Assembly (NCBI RefSeq): GCF_009846885.1
Contig: NZ_WUWM01000042.1
Span: 1-47,503, forward strand
Length of the DNA stretch: 47,503 bases
Direction of reading: 5' to 3'
From: Paenibacillus puerhi
GTDB lineage: Bacteria; Bacillota; Bacilli; Paenibacillales; NBRC-103111
The notes beneath the pieces were generated by a model. That model did no database searches, was not told the origin of the DNA, and saw nothing but the letters and a program-made list of their open reading frames with translations. A program made the position numbers and the translations under genes. Positions 1-6,522 of this stretch are shown one piece after another. Every line of letters begins with the position of its first letter. Positions within the stretch are counted from its first letter, which is position 1.

Positions 1-38
1 AGCGTTCGTCCTGAGCCAGGATCAAACTCTCCATTAAG
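1..38 (-). rRNA. 16S rRNA, 5' end only (gene leaves the window)
   Basis: The reverse complement of bases 1-30 begins AGAGTTTGATCCTGGCTCAG, the universal 16S 5' primer site, followed by GACGAACGCT. By comparison with Bacillus 16S, the mature 5' end should lie about eight bases further upstream, near 37-38. Only this tip of the gene is present; the rest runs off the left edge. It is transcribed leftward from the two promoters at 226-255 and 336-364. Confidence 0.97.
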
Positions 39-72
39 GTAGTCTTTTCGGTCCGAAGGCCGAAATGACTAC
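39..72 (-). other. rRNA leader hairpin just upstream of 16S
   Basis: The arms gtagtcttttcgg (39-51) and ccgaaatgactac (60-72) pair almost perfectly around a short loop, immediately before the mature 16S end. Further upstream (about 144-165) lies a sequence whose minus strand reads TTTGAAAACTGAACAA, commonly seen in Bacillales rRNA leaders and spacers. I infer a role in processing or antitermination of the precursor. Confidence 0.5.
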
Positions 73-225
73 AAGGTTTGTTCGACTTGCTCAAAAGTTA
101 CTGCTAGCGAGAATTTTCATTCTCTATTTAACACTCACTCGTTGTTCAGTTTTCAAAGGACAATTGAATTTTCTCTGCGCTTTTTCCGACTTCTTTTTAC
201 GTCATCCGTCGAAAGCGACCTTTAT

Positions 226-255
226 AATATAACACACTTCCCAAGGTTAATGCAA
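226..255 (-). promoter_or_regulatory. rrn promoter, proximal
   Basis: On the minus strand TTGCAT (250-255) and TATATT (226-231) are separated by 18 bases, in an A/T-rich setting about 190 bases upstream of the 16S 5' end. It is the second of two near-identical elements, as in Bacillus rrn operons with tandem sigma-A promoters. Confidence 0.65.
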
Positions 256-335
256 GTTATTTTTTTAAAAATTGTTTAACCTTCAACTTGCTATTTGCTT
301 GGGTTCGTTTGTTCCGCCTTTTGGGCCGGAAGAAA

Positions 336-364
336 AATATATCATGACTCGCATATAAATGCAA
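336..364 (-). promoter_or_regulatory. rrn promoter, distal
   Basis: On the minus strand TTGCAT (359-364) and TATATT (336-341) are separated by 17 bases. Both hexamers are identical to those of the proximal promoter 110 bases downstream. The rest of 256-495 holds no gene; a plain inverted repeat (ACCCTGCTTA at 401-410, TAAGCAGGGT at 427-436) has no clear role. Confidence 0.6.
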
Positions 365-495
365 TCACCATTTTTAGGATGCTGGCGGTGTATTCCGGTG
401 ACCCTGCTTAACAAGAAAGAAACCAATAAGCAGGGTTTGTCACAAACTGAACGCGAGTGAGGATCAACCTTTCATGGTGTCATGGCCCTCCTCAA

Positions 496-526
496 CAAAA
501 AAACGACCACATGAGAGCGGTCGTCA
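496..526 (-). terminator. intrinsic terminator of the IMPase-family gene
   Basis: On the minus strand the stem ACGACC/GGTCGT (503-508 with 519-524) is followed by a run of seven T residues at 502-496. It lies about 40 bases past the stop codon of the gene at 568. Confidence 0.8.
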
Positions 527-567
527 AAATAGAATCGTTCACTTAAGAAAAGAAACGCCGATTTCAC

Positions 568-1443
568 CTATTCTCCCGGCTGGCTCCTGGCTCCTGTCGC
601 ACCTGCTTGTTCCAGCCCTTGCAGGAAGCTTTCATGGATCGCTCCATTCGTCGCCATGACATGGCGAACGCCCAGCTGATAAGGACGGCCGGAGGTATCC
701 GTGACCTGTCCCCCGGACTCCTGCACAAGCAAAGCCCCCGCGGCAATATCCCAAGCATTCAGGCCGATTTCCCAAAAACCGCTTAGGCGACCCGCGGCCA
801 CGTAAGCAAGATGCAGGGCAGCGGAGCCTGCCACCCGAATATTTCGAACCTGTGGACTGAGCGCCTGTACGCCCTTCATATTCTCCGCAAGCGCAAATTC
901 CCTCTCTGCCGGAAAGCCGGTAGCGATCAGACTGTCAGCCAGCCGCTCCTCGGCCGATACATGCATCCGTTTCCCACGTAGGTATGCTCCTTTGCCCTTC
1001 TCGGCTACGAACAGCTCGTTGTGGACCGGATTGTACACTACCCCGACAATGACCTCTCCGCGGTGGGCAAGCGCAATAGACACGGAAAAGAACGGAAATC
1101 CATGCACAAAGTTCGTCGTTCCGTCGAGCGGATCTACTATCCACAAATACTCGGCATCGCTGACTTCCGACAAAGCCGCCGCTGAGGCTTCCGGGCCAGG
1201 CTCCACGCCTTCCTCACCCAGTATGGCATGAGTGGGGAAATGGGTATGGATCAGCTTGCGGATCATGAGCTCCGCGCCCTTGTCTACCTCGGTTACCAAA
1301 TCATGCGGGGAATACTTTGTATGTAAGGAGTTGAAATCGCCAAGCTTGCTTTGAATCCACTCTCCTGTTTTGGAAGCGGTATTAATCGCTACGGCCGTAA
1401 AGCTTTTGCTGCCAACGGTAAAAACGGCATCCTGATTAGTCAT
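568..1443 (-). CDS. suhB: inositol monophosphatase family protein
   Basis: A 291-residue Mg-dependent phosphatase of the inositol-1-phosphatase/SuhB family. The three metal-binding signatures are visible: GEEGV, then WIVDPLDGTTNFVHGFPF, then WDIAAGALLVQESGG near the C-terminus. Family members hydrolyse inositol phosphates or related sugar phosphates in the cytoplasm; the exact substrate cannot be read from sequence. The start is placed at the ATG at 1443, preceded by AGAAGGA; a reading from 1491 would add 16 residues unlike the family. It is the first gene beside the rRNA operon, transcribed toward it and ended by its own terminator. The gene symbol is by family resemblance only. Confidence 0.9.
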   Translation of the reverse strand: MTNQDAVFTVGSKSFTAVAINTASKTGEWIQSKLGDFNSLHTKYSPHDLVTEVDKGAELMIRKLIHTHFPTHAILGEEGVEPGPEASAAALSEVSDAEYLWIVDPLDGTTNFVHGFPFFSVSIALAHRGEVIVGVVYNPVHNELFVAEKGKGAYLRGKRMHVSAEERLADSLIATGFPAEREFALAENMKGVQALSPQVRNIRVAGSAALHLAYVAAGRLSGFWEIGLNAWDIAAGALLVQESGGQVTDTSGRPYQLGVRHVMATNGAIHESFLQGLEQAGATGARSQPGE

Positions 1444-1527
1444 TCCGTTATCATTCCTTCTACAATCGTTCTTATTCGTTATACGCTTCAAACCCGCAGA
1501 TGTTTCACTCGAGAGGGAAATACCCGT

Positions 1528-1571
1528 AAAGAAGGCCAGTCACCCGCTCTTACTCGACAGATGACTGGCCT
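1528..1571 (-). terminator. terminator after fabI
   Basis: The arms ggccagtca (1534-1542) and tgactggcc (1562-1570) form a nine-base-pair stem. On the minus strand it is followed by the T-rich sequence TTCTTTACGGG. It begins about a dozen bases past the fabI stop. Confidence 0.7.
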
Positions 1572-1582
1572 GGCTTCTCCTA

Positions 1583-2350
1583 TTATACGCCTACAATATG
1601 ATAACCATTATCGACATAGATCACTTCGCCGGTAATTCCACGAGACAGGTGGCTCATCAGGAACAGAGCGGTATCTCCAACCTCGGCGACTTCAGTCGTG
1701 CGGCGAAGAGGTGCCTTTTCCTCAACCGTGCGCAAAATGGAGTTGAAATCCTTAATGCCTTTGGCCGCCAGCGTCCGGATCGGACCCGCGGATATCGCGT
1801 TGACACGGACGTTAAATTGGCCCAGGTCGTTCGCGAGGTAACGGACGCTCGCCTCCAGCGCAGCCTTCGCAACGCCCATGACATTGTAATTCTTCATCGC
1901 GCGCTCAGCGCCAAGATAAGTCATCGTCATGATACTGCCGCCCTCCGTCATCAACGGATACAGCCGCTGGGCCACAGCCACCAGTGAGTAAGCGCTGATA
2001 TCATGCGCCAGGGTAAAGCCGTCGCGCGACGTATCGACGAACAGCCCTTCCAGTTCTTCGGTCTTGGCGAATGCAATGCTGTGCACAATGCCGTGCAAGA
2101 CGCCAAACTGCTCGCGAAGCGAGTCGGCCAGCCGTTCGATATCCTCGTCGACCGTAACGTTGCAGGGCAAAATGGATGAATTCGGAATCGTACCCGCGAG
2201 CTTGCGTACACGCTCCTCCACCCGTTCGTTCTCATACGTAAATACAAGCTTTGCGCCTTGAGCAGCTAACGATTGGGCGATGGCCCAGGCAATACTCCGG
2301 TCATTCGCTACTCCCATAACGACGATATTTTTTCCAGCAACCAAATTCAT
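1583..2350 (-). CDS. fabI: enoyl-[acyl-carrier-protein] reductase, NADH type
   Basis: A 255-residue short-chain dehydrogenase that performs the last step of each fatty-acid elongation cycle, reducing enoyl-ACP. The N-terminal Rossmann region (GVANDRSIAWAIA) is typical of FabI, and the catalytic Tyr-x6-Lys pair appears as YNVMGVAK, with TYLGAERAMKN just before it. The length matches the family (about 255-260). The ATG at 2350 has a strong ribosome site (AGGAGAGGGG). It stands alone, with a terminator behind and a short palindrome (2405-2417) in its upstream region. Confidence 0.96.
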   Translation of the reverse strand: MNLVAGKNIVVMGVANDRSIAWAIAQSLAAQGAKLVFTYENERVEERVRKLAGTIPNSSILPCNVTVDEDIERLADSLREQFGVLHGIVHSIAFAKTEELEGLFVDTSRDGFTLAHDISAYSLVAVAQRLYPLMTEGGSIMTMTYLGAERAMKNYNVMGVAKAALEASVRYLANDLGQFNVRVNAISAGPIRTLAAKGIKDFNSILRTVEEKAPLRRTTEVAEVGDTALFLMSHLSRGITGEVIYVDNGYHIVGV

Positions 2351-2404
2351 AATTGGCGTTCCCCTCTCCTGGCAAAAAATAGAGCTCGTTCATGTTCTTC
2401 CCTC

Positions 2405-2417
2405 TCAAGGTACTTGA
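2405..2417. promoter_or_regulatory. 13-bp palindrome upstream of fabI, possible operator
   Basis: tcaag-gta-cttga is a perfect dyad about 55 bases upstream of the fabI start, in the only non-coding stretch before the gene. Fatty-acid synthesis genes of Firmicutes are usually controlled by FapR or FabT; this site contains the AGTACC core seen in FapR operators but lacks the full consensus. A regulatory role is only inferred. Confidence 0.3.
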
Positions 2418-2460
2418 TTTCGAACAAGAATTCAAGAGCCCTTTTTTGTCGGATAGGACG

Positions 2461-3459
2461 TTATCCCAGCTCGAATGAAGCTTGCGTGCGAATGGTGATG
2501 TCGGGCTCATCCCGCGCCGCTATCATTAGCTGCAATAGCGAATCATCCTTCCTTTTGGCTTCCAGCATGACATCGAGCCGAGGGGTTTCCAAGGCCACAG
2601 CCCGCAAAAACCCAAACAGAGTCTGTGGATCGACATAGTCGGCATGCCCGCGCGGATCTTTCTCGCTCTTCGGACTCGATACGTGGATCTTGGGCGGCAG
2701 AGGCGCCCGCTTATCCGCGCCTTGCTCCTCCTGCTCAAGCTGTCCCTTCCAGGTGTGAAGGATCCGGGGCCATAGCTCTGTGCAGGGAAGCCCGCTCGGG
2801 TTAACCTGGTCGTGATGGATATCGAGCACCATCGGGACTCCAACTTGCTCGGCAAGGGCCAGCGTCTCCAGGGCATTGAAGGTTTTGTCGTCATTCTCTA
2901 ACGTCACCCGCTCCCGAATGCTCAAAGGGAGAGCGTTGAAGTTACGGATAAAGCGTTCGCTCGCCGTCTCTTTATTGCCATAGGTACCGCCGACATGAAT
3001 GTTGCACTTGGCCGAAGCATCGAGTCCCATCGCTTCCAGCATCCGAACATGCCGCTCCAGGTCAGCGACGGAATGCTCCAGCACCTCTGGACGCAATGTG
3101 CTCAGCACCGTGTAATGATCCGGATGAAAGCTCAGTCTCATCCCATGCTTTCGCGCGTAAGCGCCGATGTCTGCAAATCCTTCCGACAGACGATCGATCG
3201 GATCCCAGCTGCCGAGCTCTCCGTGGCCGATCAGCGGGATCAGCCTCGAGGAGCAGCGATACAGCTGGATATCATGAGCGCGATTATGCTTGAGCAGCCG
3301 AAGGGTGTTCGCCAGGTTCTCCTGAGCCAGGCGTTCCAGCTTGCGCAGCGCAGCTTCACGATCCTTAAGCTTCGAGAAGCTGGAAAAGGTCATCGTTTTG
3401 GACGGAGAGGCGTTTTTGACGAGAACCGACATGGCAACATATCCAAGTCGAACCAGCAT
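2461..3459 (-). CDS. uvsE: UV damage endonuclease UvsE/UvdE
   Basis: A 332-residue TIM-barrel endonuclease that nicks DNA 5' to UV photoproducts, an alternative to nucleotide excision repair also found in Bacillus spores. Family signatures include VRLGYVAMS at the start, LRLLKHNRAHDIQLYRCSSRLIPL in two parts, RLSFHPDHYTVL, NIHVGGTYGNK, LENDDKTF and VLDIHHDQVNP, which carry the metal-binding His and Glu residues. The start is set at the ATG at 3459, where GAGGAG lies eight bases upstream; a longer frame from 3540 adds 27 unrelated residues. It follows the terminator of the next upstream gene and so is probably transcribed on its own. Confidence 0.94.
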   Translation of the reverse strand: MLVRLGYVAMSVLVKNASPSKTMTFSSFSKLKDREAALRKLERLAQENLANTLRLLKHNRAHDIQLYRCSSRLIPLIGHGELGSWDPIDRLSEGFADIGAYARKHGMRLSFHPDHYTVLSTLRPEVLEHSVADLERHVRMLEAMGLDASAKCNIHVGGTYGNKETASERFIRNFNALPLSIRERVTLENDDKTFNALETLALAEQVGVPMVLDIHHDQVNPSGLPCTELWPRILHTWKGQLEQEEQGADKRAPLPPKIHVSSPKSEKDPRGHADYVDPQTLFGFLRAVALETPRLDVMLEAKRKDDSLLQLMIAARDEPDITIRTQASFELG

Positions 3460-3535
3460 GGCTTCACGCTCCTCATACTCGTGAGTGGTTAGACTTAGCT
3501 TGCCCAAACTGGCGTGAGTATGCCGGGATACCGAC

Positions 3536-3576
3536 AACAAAAAACATCCCGACCGCTAAACAGCGGTGCGGGATGC
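3536..3576 (-). terminator. intrinsic terminator after the 3603-3926 gene
   Basis: The arms CATCCCG (3545-3551) and CGGGATG (3569-3575), with an inner ACCGCT/AGCGGT stem, are followed on the minus strand by six T residues. Confidence 0.85.
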
Positions 3577-3602
3577 TCGAGTAGGCATGCACAAGCGATG
3601 AA

Positions 3603-3926
3603 TCAGGTACGGCCAGCCTCGCCAAAAAACAACTCATCCGCCAGAGCCGTCTGTACGCGCGCTTCCTCCTCGGTAAGCTTGCGCACCAGCTCCATCTCGA
3701 CCTGCGTCACTTCCTCGCCTTGAAAGTTGATTTCGGCGATCGAAGCGATGATCTTGACGATAGCGATGGCCTGATTGTCAGGCGAGAAAGCAATCACCTT
3801 TTGACCGGTCGGAAATACGCGGAAGCCGTTTTTGACCATTTTCCCCCGTCCGTACTCCAACAGTTCGTACAGCTCCTGCTCAGATTTAAACTTACATACG
3901 GAATTAAACTCGGTATTAAATCCCAT
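3603..3926 (-). CDS. small conserved protein of unknown function
   Basis: A 107-residue soluble protein that I do not recognise with certainty. It starts MGFNTEFNSVCKFKSEQEL, has a region rich in beta-type residues (GFRVFPTGQKVIAFSPDNQAIAIV is interrupted by no membrane segment) and ends in a charged helix (ELVRKLTEEEARVQTALADEL). The pattern FRVFPTGQ is reminiscent of DUF2584-type Bacillus proteins, but this is a guess. The ATG at 3926 is chosen because AAGGGAG precedes it; the reading from 4004 has none. It lies 83 bases downstream of ddl and may be cotranscribed with it; its own terminator follows. Confidence 0.75.
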   Translation of the reverse strand: MGFNTEFNSVCKFKSEQELYELLEYGRGKMVKNGFRVFPTGQKVIAFSPDNQAIAIVKIIASIAEINFQGEEVTQVEMELVRKLTEEEARVQTALADELFFGEAGRT

Positions 3927-4009
3927 AAGCCCGCTCCCTTCGCCTGTTCTTTTTTGCCTAAGCATACCGGATGGCGCAAGCCAAAAGCAAGCGTCGTCCG
4001 TCACGATGC

Positions 4010-5146
4010 TTATTCCAAATCAAATGTATATTGAAGACGCTGCTTCTCGCTATGGCGCTTGATCGCAAGCTGGATCAGATCGTCCAGCAGCTCTCGGTAA
4101 GGCTTGCCGGATTCCTGCCAGAGCAGCGGGTACATGCTGAAAGGGGTAAAGCCAGGCATCGTATTAATCTCATTAATAAATACGGCGCCATCCTCCTTGC
4201 GCAGGAAGAAGTCGACCCGGGACAACCCCGAGCCGTCGATCGCCAGGAAAGCCCGGATAGCAAGCTCACGAAGCTGCTCGGCCGTTTCTGCCGGAATATC
4301 GGCCGGGATGATCATGGACGATTTGCCGTCGATGTATTTGGCCTTGTAGTCATAGAAGTCGCCTGAGGATACGATTTCTCCGACTACGGATGCCTGCGGC
4401 TCGTCATTGCCCAGCACCGCTACTTCCAGCTCGCGCGCATGAACGAATTCCTCGACGATGACTTTCCGGTCATAGCGGAAGGCTTCATTGACCGCGTCGA
4501 TCAGCTCTTCCCGGTTAACGGCCTTGCTGACGCCCACGCTGGAGCCCAGGTTCGCCGGCTTGACGAAGCAGGGGTAGCCGATCGATACTTCTACTTCCAT
4601 AAGAAAGAAGGCATTATCCTTCTCCCACTGGGTTCTTGTAAAATGCCTGAACACGCATTGCGGCAAGCCGTCCTGGGCAAAAACGCGCTTCATCATGACT
4701 TTATCCATGCCAACGGATGACGCCAGCACACCTGCCCCTACATAAGCGACATTGGCCATTTCCAGCAGGCCTTGAATCGTCCCGTCCTCGCCAAAGGTCC
4801 CATGCAGCAGAGGGAGGACGACGTCGAAGGGAGCGTTGCTTCCCACAGGACGCGCCGCATCAGTGGTAGCCGAGGCTGCCAGGGAACCGAAGATCGGCTG
4901 AAGCGCCGTTCCCGCCGAAATCTCTTCATCCGTAGATCTATTCAGCTGGAGAGCTTGAACGGACTCTGCCGGTCCCTCAAGCGCGGCGCCCGAGCGCCAT
5001 TGCCCTTCTTTAGTTATGTAAAAAGGAGTCACCTCGTATTTAGTCAAGTCAAATGCCTTAATAACGGCCAGAGCAGTTTGCAAGGAAACCTCATGCTCGC
5101 CGGATTTGCCTCCATAGATCAAGCCTACGCGAATTTTGTCGCTCAT
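4010..5146 (-). CDS. ddl: D-alanine--D-alanine ligase
   Basis: A 378-residue ATP-grasp enzyme joining two D-alanines for peptidoglycan precursor synthesis. The N-terminus VGLIYGGKSGEHEVSLQTA is the typical Ddl signature; LLHGTFGEDGTIQGLLE, FVKPANLGSSVGVSK, VEEFVHARELEVAVLG and the Mg site FINEINTMPGFT follow in the usual order. The omega loop reads DFYDYKAKY, with the tyrosine expected of a D-Ala-D-Ala rather than a VanA-type D-Ala-D-Lac ligase. The start at 5146 has GGAGG at proper distance. Confidence 0.96.
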   Translation of the reverse strand: MSDKIRVGLIYGGKSGEHEVSLQTALAVIKAFDLTKYEVTPFYITKEGQWRSGAALEGPAESVQALQLNRSTDEEISAGTALQPIFGSLAASATTDAARPVGSNAPFDVVLPLLHGTFGEDGTIQGLLEMANVAYVGAGVLASSVGMDKVMMKRVFAQDGLPQCVFRHFTRTQWEKDNAFFLMEVEVSIGYPCFVKPANLGSSVGVSKAVNREELIDAVNEAFRYDRKVIVEEFVHARELEVAVLGNDEPQASVVGEIVSSGDFYDYKAKYIDGKSSMIIPADIPAETAEQLRELAIRAFLAIDGSGLSRVDFFLRKEDGAVFINEINTMPGFTPFSMYPLLWQESGKPYRELLDDLIQLAIKRHSEKQRLQYTFDLE

Positions 5147-5254
5147 TATGAACCTCCGGATCGTATCAGTAATAAGGAAATGATGTCAGTTGCATACAAA
5201 AGGAATGCATGGGCGCTCGAAGAAAGGCGAACGCTAGATAAGACAATTCGAAGA

Positions 5255-6274
5255 TTATACTTGGTCAGCGATCCTGATAAACCGGTAGCGTGTCTTGTCT
5301 GTCCAAGCATAGGAATCCGTATAGCTCCAGTAGCGATGTCTGCTGCTTACCGTATGAGCGTTGACCAGAGGCATGCCGTCGGGATCCTTGGCCGTCACAA
5401 TCGTCGAATGCTGGAAACGCCCGCTTCCGTCCCAGTCGTAGCTGATGACGTCTCCGAGGTCGAGCTCCTGCGCCGAAGAAGCCTCGCGCCCCCGGGCGCC
5501 GGCGCGGCTAGTGAGCAAATATGACGGCAGGCTGTGCGCTACCGCCCAACTGAAGCTCCAATGCTCGCGGCCGCCAAGTCTGCCTTTATACCACCAGCCC
5601 GAATCCCTTTTACCAGTATAATTCATCGGCGCTCCCCCTGCAAAGAGGCACTGAGACACATAATTGGTGCAATCGACCTCGAAGGTGAGATAGTCTGGAT
5701 TGCCTTTATCCCACCACAGATCGGCATAAGCGGCTGCTTTATGACGGTCATAAACGGCACGTGCGGCGAAGTCCAATTCGCGCACCATCGTCCGGTTGAG
5801 GAACGGCACCGACATGGTTCTCACCGTCTCTTCGGCATAGGGCCGGTCATCCACTTCCAGCAGGCCTCCAGGTGGGGAAGGCTTAAGACGCAGGGAGCGT
5901 TCGGTTTGCAGCATCTCGACGCCGATAATCGACCAGCCGTCAAGCCCCTCGTGCAGCGTAATCCGCTCCCGCTCAATCCGCCTTTCTTCCTGCTCGTTCT
6001 CGCGGATACGGCTGTTGGTTTTGCGCTTGAGCGTCACGTCGACAATCGTCCGTCCCGGCTGCCCGTCAACCCGGTCGATAACAAGACGGGTCTCGCTTTT
6101 TACAGGAATGAGTCTCCGCTCCCGATCCGTATCTTGGCGACGTGCCAGCACCCTTGCCTGCCGCTGAAGAAATGCGCCATCCTGCACCAGCGGCAGCAAA
6201 GGCTCGACGGTGTAATCGATATCCATCAGATTGCGATGGTGGATGTAGTCGTACAGGGTCAATTTCCAAGACAT
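5255..6274 (-). CDS. amidase-domain protein (Amidase_6 / YhbB-like)
   Basis: About 339 residues. The C-terminal half matches the putative amidase domain seen in Bacillus YhbB: the presumed nucleophile is in DCTNYVSQCL, followed by GGAPM, SGWWYK, GDVISYDWDGSG, FQHSTIV and NAHT, which hold candidate histidines. The N-terminal half is charged, with a likely helix rich in Arg and Glu around residues 100-125. No signal peptide is seen, so the site of action is unclear; family members are thought to act on cell-wall peptides or amides. The start at 6274 follows GAAAGGGGA; a frame from 6316 is less likely. It is 108 bases upstream of ddl on the same strand, which may hint at a cell-wall role. Confidence 0.8.
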   Translation of the reverse strand: MSWKLTLYDYIHHRNLMDIDYTVEPLLPLVQDGAFLQRQARVLARRQDTDRERRLIPVKSETRLVIDRVDGQPGRTIVDVTLKRKTNSRIRENEQEERRIERERITLHEGLDGWSIIGVEMLQTERSLRLKPSPPGGLLEVDDRPYAEETVRTMSVPFLNRTMVRELDFAARAVYDRHKAAAYADLWWDKGNPDYLTFEVDCTNYVSQCLFAGGAPMNYTGKRDSGWWYKGRLGGREHWSFSWAVAHSLPSYLLTSRAGARGREASSAQELDLGDVISYDWDGSGRFQHSTIVTAKDPDGMPLVNAHTVSSRHRYWSYTDSYAWTDKTRYRFIRIADQV

Positions 6275-6405
6275 GGCTGCCAATCCCCTTTCGTCGGCTA
6301 ACGGTTGCTTGGCCATTTACTTGCTAAAGAAGCCTTAATCTAGCTTGGAAAGCATTCATTCCCATACGTATGCCCCGCGCAGGACAAAAATGATTCAAAT
6401 CAGCC

Positions 6406-6435
6406 TTTACGAAGTAGGGCCGCAGCATGTATACT
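6406..6435 (+). promoter_or_regulatory. probable sigma-A promoter of the aconitase gene
   Basis: TTTACG (6406-6411) and TATACT (6430-6435) are 18 bases apart, about 90 bases upstream of the chosen ATG. The upstream in-frame ATG at 6427 lies inside this promoter, which supports the later start. In Bacillus the aconitase promoter is controlled by CcpC and CodY; no clear operator was recognised here. Confidence 0.5.
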
Positions 6436-6522
6436 AATAGTAAGGCATTTTTTGAAATCGAGTTTCACAGTATGAAACATGAACACTCGAGCACTCAATA
6501 CGATTCAAGGAGGAATGCTTCC

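Noticed and set aside
401..436. Inverted repeat upstream of the rrn promoters considered as a terminator
   Set aside because: The T tract is poor on both strands, and no gene ends close enough on the plus strand to need it.
4010..5146. Possible VanA-type D-Ala-D-Lac ligase
   Set aside because: The omega loop has the YDYKAKY pattern of D-Ala-D-Ala ligases, and no vanH or vanX-like genes are near.
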